Shown here piece by piece: positions 1 to 8,068 of a stretch of 64,000 bases of DNA. Origin of the DNA: an uncultured Lachnospiraceae bacterium. Lineage in GTDB: Bacteria; Bacillota; Clostridia; Lachnospirales; Lachnospiraceae. A program made the position numbers and the translations under genes. The notes under the pieces were generated by a model. It did no database searches. It had not been told where the DNA came from and was given only the letters and a program-made list of their open reading frames with translations. The DNA lies in assembly GCA_910584965.1 (NCBI GenBank), contig CAJUDZ010000004.1:62001-126000 (forward strand), in the 5' to 3' direction. How positions within the stretch are numbered: the first letter of the stretch is position 1; each line of letters opens with the position of its first letter.

Positions 1-431
1 TCAGAAATCTTTCAGAGGAATCTTCGAACAATGCCCTGGAGATTGAACGGATTGTAAGGGAATTGGTTGATAACATCAGAGTTTCGGTCAGCAAAATGGA
101 TGAGGTTATGAACAACGTACAAAAACAGCAGAATTGTCTGGAAGAAACGAGAACGGCGTTCCATCTTTTAACAAAAGAGGTTTCCCTTGTGGAAGAAGTG
201 ACCGGTGAGATCGGTGAACAGACGAAAATTTTGGGGGCACTGAAAGAGATTGTAATGGATTCCATTAACAGTCTGGCCAGTGTGGTAGAGGAAAATGCGG
301 CATCTACCGAAGAAACCAGCGCAGGTATGATGCTCCTGTCCGAAACGATCGGCGAATGTACGGAAGATACCCAGAAACTGGTAGAACTGAGTCATTTACT
401 GAATCAGCAGGCGAGCAAATTCCAGTTGTAG
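1..431 (+). CDS. Methyl-accepting chemotaxis protein, C-terminal fragment
   Basis: The reading frame is open from the first full codon (base 3) to a TAG at 429-431, so the gene starts outside the window. The visible part is a heptad-rich helix typical of the cytoplasmic signalling hairpin of chemoreceptors. It includes a stretch (around bases 280-320) reading SVVEENAASTEETSA, the usual descending helix and adaptation-site region after the CheA/CheW tip. The product would sit at the membrane and control CheA. Sensor and membrane parts are not visible, so the ligand is unknown. A strong terminator follows. Confidence 0.85.
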   Translation, partial: RNLSEESSNNALEIERIVRELVDNIRVSVSKMDEVMNNVQKQQNCLEETRTAFHLLTKEVSLVEEVTGEIGEQTKILGALKEIVMDSINSLASVVEENAASTEETSAGMMLLSETIGECTEDTQKLVELSHLLNQQASKFQL

Positions 432-466
432 GCAGTTTTTATGATACATAATATTTAAACAGTAAG

Positions 467-516
467 GAGCCGCTGTTTCATGGATGTGTAATGATCCATG
501 AAACAGCGGCTCTTTT
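467..516 (+). terminator. Rho-independent terminator after the chemoreceptor gene
   Basis: An 18-bp perfect stem (467-484 with 495-512) with a 10-nt loop is followed by TTTT. It sits between the chemoreceptor gene and the convergent LysR gene. The other side lacks a clear T run, so it probably serves mainly the plus strand. Confidence 0.9.
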
Positions 517-540
517 GTTGTGGGGCGCCGGGGGGGCTGT

Positions 541-1485
541 CTAGGAGTCTGCTTTTGATGATTGTCCGGCGTACGCTTTTGTCATTTCACAGAATTTTCG
601 GACGGCGGCCGGGCAGTCGGGCTGTATTTTCCCTGCGAATCCGATCTTTCTTTTGGGAACCGGGGCGGCTAACGGCAGTTTGATCAACAGGTTATCATCC
701 AGTTCCTTTTTTACAAAATTGCCGATCACACAGGCGATGCCCATGTCAATGCGGGCAAACTCGATTAACAAATCCATTGTGGAGATTTCAATCGACTGGG
801 AAATCTCGATTTTCTCATCGGCCAGATAAGAATCGATGTATCTTCTCGAAATATTTTCTTCATTTAACAGCATAAAAGTGCCGTTGTTCCAAATCAGGGA
901 AAGATTGTTTTCATATAACATTTCCTGGGTTGTGCCGAGGCGGGTGGAGAGATTTTTAAGATATCGCCCGGTCGTTACAAATTCATCCTGTATTTCCATG
1001 ACAGGCTGAAAAAAGAGCTCTTTTTTGTCCGGAACATCCCCGATCAGGCCGATATCGATGGAGCCGCGCTGCAAATCCCGTACCGTATCCATCGTTGGCT
1101 GGCATGCGATGGATACCCGGATATGCGGGTTTTCCTGGGTGAATCGTTTCAGATAAGGAAGCAGTACATATTTGCAGAGCGTTGTGCTGACGCCGATTGT
1201 GATCTGGCCGATGCCGAGTTCATTGATTTTTCGAAGCTGCTCCTCGCCATATGCGATGGAATCAAAAGCCTTCCGCAGATGTTCCGCAAGCATGGCCCCC
1301 TCGGCGGTAAGCGATACACCGCGGGAACTGCGGTAAAAGAGCGTCGTATGAAGAAGCTCCTCCAGACGGGAAATGGATTTGCTGACAGCCGGCTGGCTGA
1401 TATAGAGTTCTTTGGCGGCCAGTGAGATATTGCCGGTCTGTGCGGCGGTATAAAAAATATGATAGAGATTCAATGTGCCTTCCAT
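541..1485 (-). CDS. LysR-family transcriptional regulator
   Basis: 314 residues, full length for LysR regulators. The N-terminal winged helix (about residues 1-65) contains the usual LAAKELYISQPAVSKSI helix-turn-helix, followed by a two-lobe effector domain (about 90-300). A good ribosome site (AGAAAGGAG) precedes the ATG at 1485. The gene is divergent from leuC across a 194-bp AT-rich interval. This arrangement suggests that it controls leuCD in response to a pathway metabolite, as is common for LysR proteins next to their targets. The effector cannot be read from the sequence. Confidence 0.88.
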   Translation of the reverse strand: MEGTLNLYHIFYTAAQTGNISLAAKELYISQPAVSKSISRLEELLHTTLFYRSSRGVSLTAEGAMLAEHLRKAFDSIAYGEEQLRKINELGIGQITIGVSTTLCKYVLLPYLKRFTQENPHIRVSIACQPTMDTVRDLQRGSIDIGLIGDVPDKKELFFQPVMEIQDEFVTTGRYLKNLSTRLGTTQEMLYENNLSLIWNNGTFMLLNEENISRRYIDSYLADEKIEISQSIEISTMDLLIEFARIDMGIACVIGNFVKKELDDNLLIKLPLAAPVPKRKIGFAGKIQPDCPAAVRKFCEMTKAYAGQSSKADS

Positions 1486-1598
1486 AAAGGCTCCTTTCTG
1501 TCAGGCCGGACGGTTCGGGAGACTGTTTTAAAGCGCAATAAACTTACATATTTATATTAGTATAACTGATAAGAATAGTAAATATAATTATTATATAT

Positions 1599-1627
1599 TT
1601 TAAGAATAGAAAAGGATATGATATAAT
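1599..1627 (+). promoter_or_regulatory. Probable leuC promoter with extended -10
   Basis: TGATATAAT at 1619-1627 is an extended -10 element. The -35 position (about 1599-1604) is poor. The surrounding interval 1486-1679 is very AT-rich and holds imperfect inverted repeats (for example TATTTATATT near 1550 against AATAGTAAATA near 1575) that could bind the divergent LysR protein. No T-box or other riboswitch was seen. Confidence 0.5.
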
Positions 1628-1679
1628 TTATTTACATTAAGCGGACAAGGGAAAATATACAATAAAGGAGGTTATCGCG

Positions 1680-2945
1680 ATGGGAATGACAATGACCCAG
1701 AAAATACTGGCAGCTCATGCCGGCCTGGAAAAGGTGGAAGCGGGGCAGCTGATCGAGGCCGATCTGGATTTGGTACTTGGCAACGATATTACCAGCCCGG
1801 TTGCCATTAAGGAAATGGAGAAGATGAAGGTGGACGGCGTTTTTGACAAAGATAAGATTGCCCTCGTGCCCGATCACTTTGTGCCGAACAAAGACATTAA
1901 ATCGGCGGAACACTGTAAATGTGTCAGAGAATTTGCGTATCGCAATGAGATTACAAATTATTTTGAAGTAGGAGAGATGGGCATCGAACATGCGCTGCTT
2001 CCGGAGAAAGGGCTGACCGTGGCGGGAGACGTTATCATCGGCGCGGATTCCCATACTTGTACTTACGGCGCGCTCGGCGCTTTTTCCACAGGCGTTGGAA
2101 GCACCGATATGGCGGCCGGCATGGCTACCGGGAAAGCCTGGTTCAAAGTGCCGTCGGCAATCCGTTTCAATATCGTGGGAAAACCCGATAAATGGGTAAG
2201 CGGCAAAGATGTTATTCTGCATATTATCGGTATGATCGGTGTAGACGGCGCGTTATACAAATCAATGGAATTTGTGGGCGAAGGGATTCAGAACCTGACG
2301 ATGGACGATCGTTTTACCATCGCCAATATGGCGATTGAAGCGGGCGGAAAGAACGGCATTTTCCCGGTGGATGAATTAGCCGAAGCCTATATGAAGGAGC
2401 ATTCCAAAAGAGGCTTTAAGGTTTACGAAGCGGATGAAGACGCCGTTTACGACGAAGAATATACGATTGACTTGAGCACGCTTCGTCCGACGGTTGCGTT
2501 CCCGCATCTTCCCGAAAATACAAAAACCATTGATGAGATCAAAGAAGACATTCAAATCGATCAGGTAGTGATCGGTTCCTGCACAAACGGCCGTCTGGAT
2601 GATCTGCGGACTGCAGCGGAGGTACTGAAAGGCCGTCATGTGGCAAAAGGCATGAGATGTATTGTCATTCCCGCGACACAGGCCATCTATATGCAGGCGA
2701 TGGAGGAAGGACTGTTGAAGACCTTTATCGAAGCGGGGGCGATTGTGAGCACGCCGACCTGCGGTCCATGTCTTGGCGGATATATGGGGATTCTTGCGGC
2801 GGGAGAACGCTGCGTATCGACGACGAACCGTAATTTTGTGGGCAGAATGGGACATGTGGATTCGGAAATCTATCTGGCAAGCCCTGCGGTAGCGGCGGCC
2901 AGCGCGGTGACGGGTAAAATTTCCTGTCCCTGCCGGCTCTCATAA
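1680..2945 (+). CDS. leuC: 3-isopropylmalate dehydratase large subunit
   Basis: 421 residues, the size of the short clostridial/archaeal LeuC type. With LeuD it isomerises 2-isopropylmalate to 3-isopropylmalate in leucine synthesis. The three cysteines that hold the [4Fe-4S] cluster are visible: C301 in GSCTNGR, and C361 and C364 in CGPCLGG. The aconitase-family signature GADSHTCTYGA lies near residue 120. AAAGGAGG precedes the ATG. The gene forms an operon with leuD, 47 bp downstream. The homoaconitase branch of this family is an alternative specificity, but the adjacent LeuD-type small subunit fits leucine synthesis. Confidence 0.95.
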   Translation: MGMTMTQKILAAHAGLEKVEAGQLIEADLDLVLGNDITSPVAIKEMEKMKVDGVFDKDKIALVPDHFVPNKDIKSAEHCKCVREFAYRNEITNYFEVGEMGIEHALLPEKGLTVAGDVIIGADSHTCTYGALGAFSTGVGSTDMAAGMATGKAWFKVPSAIRFNIVGKPDKWVSGKDVILHIIGMIGVDGALYKSMEFVGEGIQNLTMDDRFTIANMAIEAGGKNGIFPVDELAEAYMKEHSKRGFKVYEADEDAVYDEEYTIDLSTLRPTVAFPHLPENTKTIDEIKEDIQIDQVVIGSCTNGRLDDLRTAAEVLKGRHVAKGMRCIVIPATQAIYMQAMEEGLLKTFIEAGAIVSTPTCGPCLGGYMGILAAGERCVSTTNRNFVGRMGHVDSEIYLASPAVAAASAVTGKISCPCRLS

Positions 2946-2992
2946 CGAAACTACCCGGCATCAATTGCAGAATGAGAAAGGAGCAGCAGAAA

Positions 2993-3481
2993 ATGAAAGC
3001 AGCAAAAGGAACTGTTTTTAAATATGGCGACAATGTGGATACGGATGTTATCATTCCGGCCCGTTACTTAAATTCTTCCGAACCGTCGGAGCTGGCGGCG
3101 CATTGCATGGAAGATATTGACAAGGAATTTATCGGCAGAGTACAGAATGGCGATATTATGGTGGCAACCAAGAATTTCGGATGCGGTTCTTCCAGAGAAC
3201 ATGCGCCGATCGCTATCAAAGCGGCCGGAATCAGCTGTGTTATTGCCGAAACTTTCGCAAGAATTTTTTACCGGAACGCAATCAATATCGGACTCCCGAT
3301 TATAGAATGCCCGGAGGCCGCAAAGGATATTGAAGCGGGCGACGTGGTGGAAGTGAATTTTGACACAGGTGTCATTACGGACATTACCAAAGGAACTTCT
3401 TACAAAGGCCAGGCCTTTCCGGAATTTATGCAGAAAATTATTGCGGCGGAAGGACTTGTAAATTATATCAATCAGAAGTAA
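2993..3481 (+). CDS. leuD: 3-isopropylmalate dehydratase small subunit
   Basis: 162 residues from the ATG at 2993. An in-frame ATG at 2972 gives 7 more residues, but the ribosome site AGAAAGGAG lies between the two and fits only 2993. The small (swivel) subunit completes the dehydratase active site. Visible motifs are NVDTDVIIPARYL near the N terminus and the GCGSSREHAP loop near residue 62, both typical of LeuD. Second gene of the leuCD operon, followed by a terminator. Confidence 0.95.
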   Translation: MKAAKGTVFKYGDNVDTDVIIPARYLNSSEPSELAAHCMEDIDKEFIGRVQNGDIMVATKNFGCGSSREHAPIAIKAAGISCVIAETFARIFYRNAINIGLPIIECPEAAKDIEAGDVVEVNFDTGVITDITKGTSYKGQAFPEFMQKIIAAEGLVNYINQK

Positions 3482-3789
3482 TGCCGCCGGATTGAGGCAT
3501 TCTGAAACCGGATATGACGAAAACATATTGGCGGCGGTATAATGGGACATTTCAATATAAAGAAAAAGGATGCTGTGCTTTATCAGGCATGGCATCCTTA
3601 TTTTATTGTTTCTTTTAAATTGCTGTAATCGCAGCGCCTTGTTTCAGGAAACGGCCATAACCTGAACCAAAACACGATAATAAATTTTTTTAGTAATTTT
3701 GCTAAAAAAGTATACAAAAAAAGCTGAAAATATAGTATTATTAGTAATAGGAACTTGGTTCAAATACTTTTTGATAGGGGAATGAAATT
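3482..3789. other. Intergenic stretch between leuD and the EAL/HDOD gene
   Basis: 308 bp without a gene. It holds the leuD terminator at about 3566-3608. The rest is AT-rich and probably contains the promoter of the next gene (for example the TATAGTATTATTAGTAAT region near 3731-3750), but no clear -35/-10 pair was identified. Confidence 0.6.
3566..3608 (+). terminator. Probable leuCD terminator
   Basis: AAGGATGC (3566-3573) pairs with GCATCCTT (3592-3599), with a short inner helix, and is followed by the T-rich run ATTTTATTGTTTC. Confidence 0.7.
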
Positions 3790-5016
3790 ATGCTTGCTAC
3801 ATTAATACCATTATTTGATGAAACAATGACTGTGAAAGCTTACTCTTTGTTTGCGCAAAAAGAGAACCGCCTGCTGAATCCAAGCTATCTGGGCGCCGGA
3901 ATTACCGATGGAGTCCATGTGGCCGGTTTCGATCTGATTGAAAGCATGGGAATTGAAACGATATCCTCAGATAAGGAAATTTTCGTGGAAGTTAATAATA
4001 TTTCCATCTTTTCAAACATTGATGAACAATGTCAGGCACCGCATGAAAGGCTGGTTCTTTTGGTAGATCATACGATCACGCCGGAAGAAATGTACCTCAA
4101 ACGATTCAGGGAATTAAAGGAGATGGGTTTTTATCTTGCGATCAGAAAACTTCCCATTGAAAAATTTGAGGCGTATCAGGAAGTGCTCCGTCTGATGGAT
4201 TATATTCTGCTGGATTATAAAAAACTCAATATTGGGAATGCGAAGGCTTTTTTCACGAAATATTATCCGAACATAAAAATGTGTGCGGTTAATGTCGATT
4301 CGCAGGAAGACTATGACAATCTGAAGAAGATGGGCGAATTTGATCTCTATGAAGGAAAGTTTTTCCGTCTTCCGGTCACGGCCAATAAGCAGACGGAAGT
4401 CGCGCCGCTGAAAGCGAATTATATTGAGCTGTTAAATATCGTCAATGATGCCGACTTCGATCTGGCGGATGCGGCGGATGTTATTGGAAAGGATACGGCA
4501 CTCGTCATTTCATTGTTGAAAATGGTAAACAGAATGACTGTCAACTCGGAAATAACTTCTATCAGACATGCTGCGGCAATGATGGGACAGAAAGAACTGA
4601 AACAGTGGATTAACACGGCGGTTACGAAGGAACTTTGTGCCGACAGGCCAAGTGAAATTACCAGAATTTCCCTTCTTCGGGCAAAATTTGCGGAAAATCT
4701 TGCACCGCTGTTTGAAATGGCGGTACATTCTTCGGAACTTTTCCTGATGGGGCTGTTTTCCGTATTGGATCTGATTTTGGATAAGTCGATGTCGGAAGCT
4801 CTGGATATGGTGAAAGTATCCAGAAGTATTGAAGAGGCATTAATCAGCCATCAGGGAGAGCTTGCACCGGTGCTTGATTTTATCCTTCAATATGAGAGCG
4901 CTTCCTGGCAGGAAGTTTCCAGACAAATGCTTCTCCAAAATATAGATATGGATCCTGTCTACGATGCCTATATCAGATCCTTACAGTGGTATCGTGATCT
5001 GACAGGCGTAGAATAA
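3790..5016 (+). CDS. EAL/HDOD signal transduction protein (YuxH-like)
   Basis: 408 residues. The N-terminal half (about 1-200) resembles a degenerate EAL domain of the YuxH type. The C-terminal half (about 205-400) is a helical HDOD domain, an HD-related fold lacking the metal-binding HD pair. The EAL catalytic signature and metal-binding acids are not visible: the usual ending appears as YEGKFFRLP. It is therefore probably not an active c-di-GMP phosphodiesterase but a regulatory or scaffold protein. It stands alone between two terminators. A GGDEF enzyme lies 1.7 kb away, though a link is only inferred. Confidence 0.78.
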   Translation: MLATLIPLFDETMTVKAYSLFAQKENRLLNPSYLGAGITDGVHVAGFDLIESMGIETISSDKEIFVEVNNISIFSNIDEQCQAPHERLVLLVDHTITPEEMYLKRFRELKEMGFYLAIRKLPIEKFEAYQEVLRLMDYILLDYKKLNIGNAKAFFTKYYPNIKMCAVNVDSQEDYDNLKKMGEFDLYEGKFFRLPVTANKQTEVAPLKANYIELLNIVNDADFDLADAADVIGKDTALVISLLKMVNRMTVNSEITSIRHAAAMMGQKELKQWINTAVTKELCADRPSEITRISLLRAKFAENLAPLFEMAVHSSELFLMGLFSVLDLILDKSMSEALDMVKVSRSIEEALISHQGELAPVLDFILQYESASWQEVSRQMLLQNIDMDPVYDAYIRSLQWYRDLTGVE

Positions 5017-5040
5017 GACGGCATAATGCGTAAAAATTCA

Positions 5041-5081
5041 GACTGCATTTATATCTTATCTAATATAAATGCAGTCTTTTT
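5041..5081 (+). terminator. Rho-independent terminator
   Basis: A 14-bp perfect stem (5041-5054 with 5063-5076) with an 8-nt loop, followed by TTTTTG. It ends the EAL/HDOD transcription unit. Confidence 0.92.
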
Positions 5082-5098
5082 GTTTGATTGAAATTAAA

Positions 5099-5160
5099 AT
5101 GCAAAGTTTGCTTGACAAAATATGCAAAGCAAACTATACTAAACATGCAAAGCGCGCTTG
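5099..5160 (+). promoter_or_regulatory. Promoter with three phased ATGCAAAG repeats
   Basis: TTGACA (5112-5117) and TATACT (5135-5140) are separated by 17 bp, near consensus. ATGCAAAG occurs at 5099, 5122 and 5145, exactly 23 bp apart, so one copy lies upstream of the -35, one in the spacer and one just past the -10. GCAAAGTTTGC at 5101-5111 is also a palindrome. This layout suggests an operator for the XRE repressor encoded just downstream, and hence autoregulation. Confidence 0.8.
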
Positions 5161-5180
5161 GCAAAAGAACAAGAGGAACT

Positions 5181-5387
5181 ATGAAAACGAAAATTAAAGA
5201 ATTACGAAAGGAAAGAAAAATGTCTCAGGAGGAACTGGCAAATGCGGTTGGGACAACGAGGCAGACGATCACCTCGATTGAGGTGGAAAAATATACGGCC
5301 TCTTTGGTTCTGGCATATAAAATTGCGCATTTTTTCGGGCTGCCGATTGAGGCCGTATTCGATTTTTCGGATGTGGAGGAGATTTGA
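5181..5387 (+). CDS. Small XRE-family transcriptional regulator
   Basis: 68 residues from the ATG at 5181, with AGAGGA just upstream. A longer frame from 5088 would start upstream of its own promoter, so it was rejected. Nearly the whole protein is one Cro/CI-type helix-turn-helix (MSQEELANAVGTTRQTITSIE). It ends GLPIEAVFDF, typical of stand-alone YozG/YgzD-type regulators. It precedes a membrane-protein gene with almost no gap; such pairs are common in Firmicutes. It probably binds the phased repeats in its own promoter. Confidence 0.88.
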   Translation: MKTKIKELRKERKMSQEELANAVGTTRQTITSIEVEKYTASLVLAYKIAHFFGLPIEAVFDFSDVEEI

Positions 5388-5389
5388 GT

Positions 5390-5842
5390 ATGGATAAGAT
5401 GAAGCAGGAAGTAAAAGAAAAACTGAAATATTGGGAGGGGATCAGTGCATTGTTTGCGATTCTGGTATCTGTAAACTTCTGGAATTATTCAGGAAGCATA
5501 AACGGCGGCGATCATTTTACAGATTTCTTCAGAGGATTCCAGTTGGGAATTGCGATGGTATTTTTAGTATGCGCCATATTCCATATTGTGCGGTTCCGGA
5601 AAATGATACGGGATGAAGAGGCATTGAGAGCATATTATATCAAAGAGCATGATGAAAGAAATATGGCAATCTGGAATAAATCGGGCGGAACCGTGCTGTA
5701 TACCTGCGGAGTCCTGATTATCGGAGCGGCTGTTGTGGCGGGATATTTTGACCCGGTCGTATTTATTACGCTGCTTGTATGCGGTCTTTTCCTGCTGCTT
5801 GTCAAACGGGGGCTTTGCTTTTACTATTGCAAAACGATGTAA
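5390..5842 (+). CDS. Membrane protein paired with XRE regulator, unknown function
   Basis: 150 residues. The start at 5390 is supported by GGAGGA at 5375-5380, inside the end of the regulator gene, so the two are translationally close. Four hydrophobic segments are visible, two in the N-terminal half (about residues 15-75) and two near the C terminus (about 105-148). A charged loop with YYIKEHDERNMAIW lies between them. The DERN-type loop resembles small predicted membrane proteins that sit beside XRE regulators. I cannot assign a function. Confidence 0.7.
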   Translation: MDKMKQEVKEKLKYWEGISALFAILVSVNFWNYSGSINGGDHFTDFFRGFQLGIAMVFLVCAIFHIVRFRKMIRDEEALRAYYIKEHDERNMAIWNKSGGTVLYTCGVLIIGAAVVAGYFDPVVFITLLVCGLFLLLVKRGLCFYYCKTM

Positions 5843-5917
5843 CGTAAAAGAACGGCAAAATCAGGAATACCAAATAACAGATAGCTTTCCCGCAAATCTT
5901 CTGGTATAATATGCGTA

Positions 5918-6688
5918 ATGGCAATAAACTCTATTTACGGGAAAGGTATGGTCTTTAATATTATGGTCAACCGGGTCGATGGAAATCATTACTACGAATA
6001 TACCAAAACACAGAACCTGAATGTACAGGACACCGGAGAGAAATTCAGTCTGGATTATAAACAGGAGGAACTGCCGGGCGGAAAATCCCAAAAAGAGAAA
6101 GAAGCATCGGAACGGGAGAAACAGAATACGGCGGAGCAGTCAGGCGTCAGGGTGGACATTTCGGGTTATGGAAGGATGGCCGGAACTGACAGGAAACAGG
6201 GAACATCCGCAAAGAGCGGAGAAGCGGCCGGACAGGGGCAGTCGGTCATATCCATGATTCAGGATATTTTCCGGACAGCAATAGCCGCTTTTAAAGACTT
6301 TTTCGATAAAATCTGGAATGATCCGCAGACAGATACTAAGGCCGCGGAACCGGGACTGGAAAATGCGCCGGAAGTCATGGATACGGCGCAGGAAAACGAT
6401 AATCCGCCGCTTGTAAGAGACATGGGGACGGTGCCGGAAACAAATGAGCCGGAAACCGCAGAAACCTTTTATCAGAATGAGGCCCGTCTGAATCGGGAGA
6501 TTCAGCCATATCTTCGAAAAGGGGATCTGAATCAGGTGATTAATCTTCTGACGGATAACGGTAAAAAGACGGCCGCTCGAAATTCAACGCTTCTGACATA
6601 TTATGACAGAAACGGAAGAATGATAGAGCCGAGCGCGTCGGACAGCCAGAGAATTTTATACGGAGACAGAAATACACGCAGGCTTTGA
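5918..6688 (+). CDS. Hypothetical hydrophilic protein
   Basis: Up to 256 residues; not recognised. The middle (about residues 45-190) is low complexity and rich in E, K, Q, G and P, hence probably disordered. A short amphipathic segment lies near 110-130 and a conserved-looking region at the C terminus (about 190-256). An extended -10 (TGGTATAAT, 5904-5912) sits so close that the ATG at 5918 would fall at the transcription start. Internal ATGs at 5948 or 5963 may be the real start, although the GGGAAAGG nearby fits neither perfectly. A terminator overlaps its end. Confidence 0.6.
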   Translation: MAINSIYGKGMVFNIMVNRVDGNHYYEYTKTQNLNVQDTGEKFSLDYKQEELPGGKSQKEKEASEREKQNTAEQSGVRVDISGYGRMAGTDRKQGTSAKSGEAAGQGQSVISMIQDIFRTAIAAFKDFFDKIWNDPQTDTKAAEPGLENAPEVMDTAQENDNPPLVRDMGTVPETNEPETAETFYQNEARLNREIQPYLRKGDLNQVINLLTDNGKKTAARNSTLLTYYDRNGRMIEPSASDSQRILYGDRNTRRL

Positions 6689-6704
6689 TGCCTGCGTGTT
6701 TGTT
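6675..6704 (+). terminator. Rho-independent terminator overlapping a stop codon
   Basis: CACGCAGGC (6675-6683) pairs with GCCTGCGTG (6690-6698), followed by TTTGTTG. The stem begins inside the last codons of the hypothetical gene. Confidence 0.8.
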
Positions 6705-6740
6705 GTCAGTTCAGTTTGCCGTTGTCAGGAATGGGTTTAT

Positions 6741-7850
6741 CTATTGCGTATCGTAAGGAGAAACGACCCTGTTTTTTCCGTTTTTCTTTCCATAGTATAA
6801 ACGTTTATCCGCGTGCGTAATGGTTTCTTCCATATTGTTTCCCGGTCTGTGCGCGGCTACGCCGAGCGTAAGAGAACAATGTATGGCGGTTTCGTGCAGA
6901 CGGAAAGAATGATTTTCCACGTCGGAACGGATATTTTCTGCTATGACGCATGTATGATCCAAAGGTACCTTTGTCATAATTAAGATTTCTTCTCCGCCCC
7001 AGCGGCATACATGTCCATGATCGTTTACCTGATTTTGGATAATCTGAGAAATCTCTTTCAGGACAACATCTCCGAAATCGTGTCCATAAGTATCGTTTAC
7101 TTTTTTGAAATTATCGATATCGCACATGATAAGACAGAAATCTTCTTCGGCTTTGATAACGGCATCAAAAAAGTCCTGCATGCTGCGGCGGTTGTACAGA
7201 CCTGTCAACGGATCGATGCTGGCCATATTGTCGAGTGCAATATTTTTATCGCGCAGTAAGTTGGTCGCAGCCTGCATATCCATGATGAAAATGAGCGTAA
7301 CCAGAAACAGAAAGCCGAAATTGCAGATAGAATTAAAAATATAAATAAACAGTTCTACCGGGGACGGCACATTTAGCGGATAGAGAGCGCCCGTAAACAT
7401 GGAGATCATACGACATCCAATAAAGGAAAAGAAAGCCGTAAGACCGAGCAGCGTAGGTACAAGATATTTCTTTTTCGGTTCATCGATCAGGGTCACACAC
7501 ATATAATAGCCGAACGGAATCAGGCCGATGGTATACTGTGCGAAACCAAAGCGCCAGCCAATGCAGATGGCCGCAACGAAAGAATGGATTATAATCTCCA
7601 CATACGTGATATAAAAAGTCCTGATCAGCTCCTTGTCATATCCGTATTTGATAATGCTGATACAGCGCATATAGGTAATAACGCTGCCGATGTTAAACAG
7701 AATCAGCGGATAAACGCGAAGAAAACTGAAAAGGCCTACAAGAAAGATATGTACGGCCGTAATGGTATAAGTAATCAGTTTATATTTAAATTTTTCATCC
7801 TGAAGGCTGCGTTCCAGCAGGCTCTTGATCGTTTCGAATTTTGCTATCAT
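6741..7850 (-). CDS. Membrane-bound diguanylate cyclase (GGDEF)
   Basis: 369 residues from the ATG at 7850; a TTG two codons upstream is less likely. About five to six membrane segments fill residues 25-185. A C-terminal GGDEF domain (about 205-368) follows, with the active-site variant GGEEI near residue 285 and the upstream DIDNFKKVNDTYGHDFGD substrate and metal region intact. It should make c-di-GMP from two GTP. The usual RxxD inhibitory site five residues before GGEEI is absent, so product inhibition through it is not expected. Monocistronic and divergent from the next gene. Confidence 0.88.
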   Translation of the reverse strand: MIAKFETIKSLLERSLQDEKFKYKLITYTITAVHIFLVGLFSFLRVYPLILFNIGSVITYMRCISIIKYGYDKELIRTFYITYVEIIIHSFVAAICIGWRFGFAQYTIGLIPFGYYMCVTLIDEPKKKYLVPTLLGLTAFFSFIGCRMISMFTGALYPLNVPSPVELFIYIFNSICNFGFLFLVTLIFIMDMQAATNLLRDKNIALDNMASIDPLTGLYNRRSMQDFFDAVIKAEEDFCLIMCDIDNFKKVNDTYGHDFGDVVLKEISQIIQNQVNDHGHVCRWGGEEILIMTKVPLDHTCVIAENIRSDVENHSFRLHETAIHCSLTLGVAAHRPGNNMEETITHADKRLYYGKKNGKNRVVSPYDTQ

Positions 7851-7993
7851 ATTCAATCAATTCCAATCTCAGGTATAGGATATTTATAAAATACGATAAT
7901 CTGTAAAAACGCTATAAAATAAGTATATAGCAAAATAGCGGCAAAGTAAATTATAAAATCCGGATTATTGGGGAAGCGGGAGAGTAATACCGC

Positions 7994-8022
7994 TTGTTTT
8001 TCCCGGATGCGTCCACTATAAT
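7994..8022 (+). promoter_or_regulatory. Probable sigma-A promoter
   Basis: TTGTTT (7994-7999) and TATAAT (8017-8022) with a 17-bp spacer, 46 bp upstream of the GTG start of the next gene. Confidence 0.65.
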
Positions 8023-8068
8023 AATACAGAAAAACAATCGGATAAAACAATCGGACGGAGGACAGACT

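Noticed and set aside
1486..1679. Leucine-responsive RNA leader before leuC
   Set aside because: No T-box, leader peptide or terminator-antiterminator pair was found; the extended -10 lies only about 50 bp from the start.
5088..5387. 99-residue version of the XRE regulator
   Set aside because: Its extra N terminus would be encoded upstream of and through the promoter and operator repeats.
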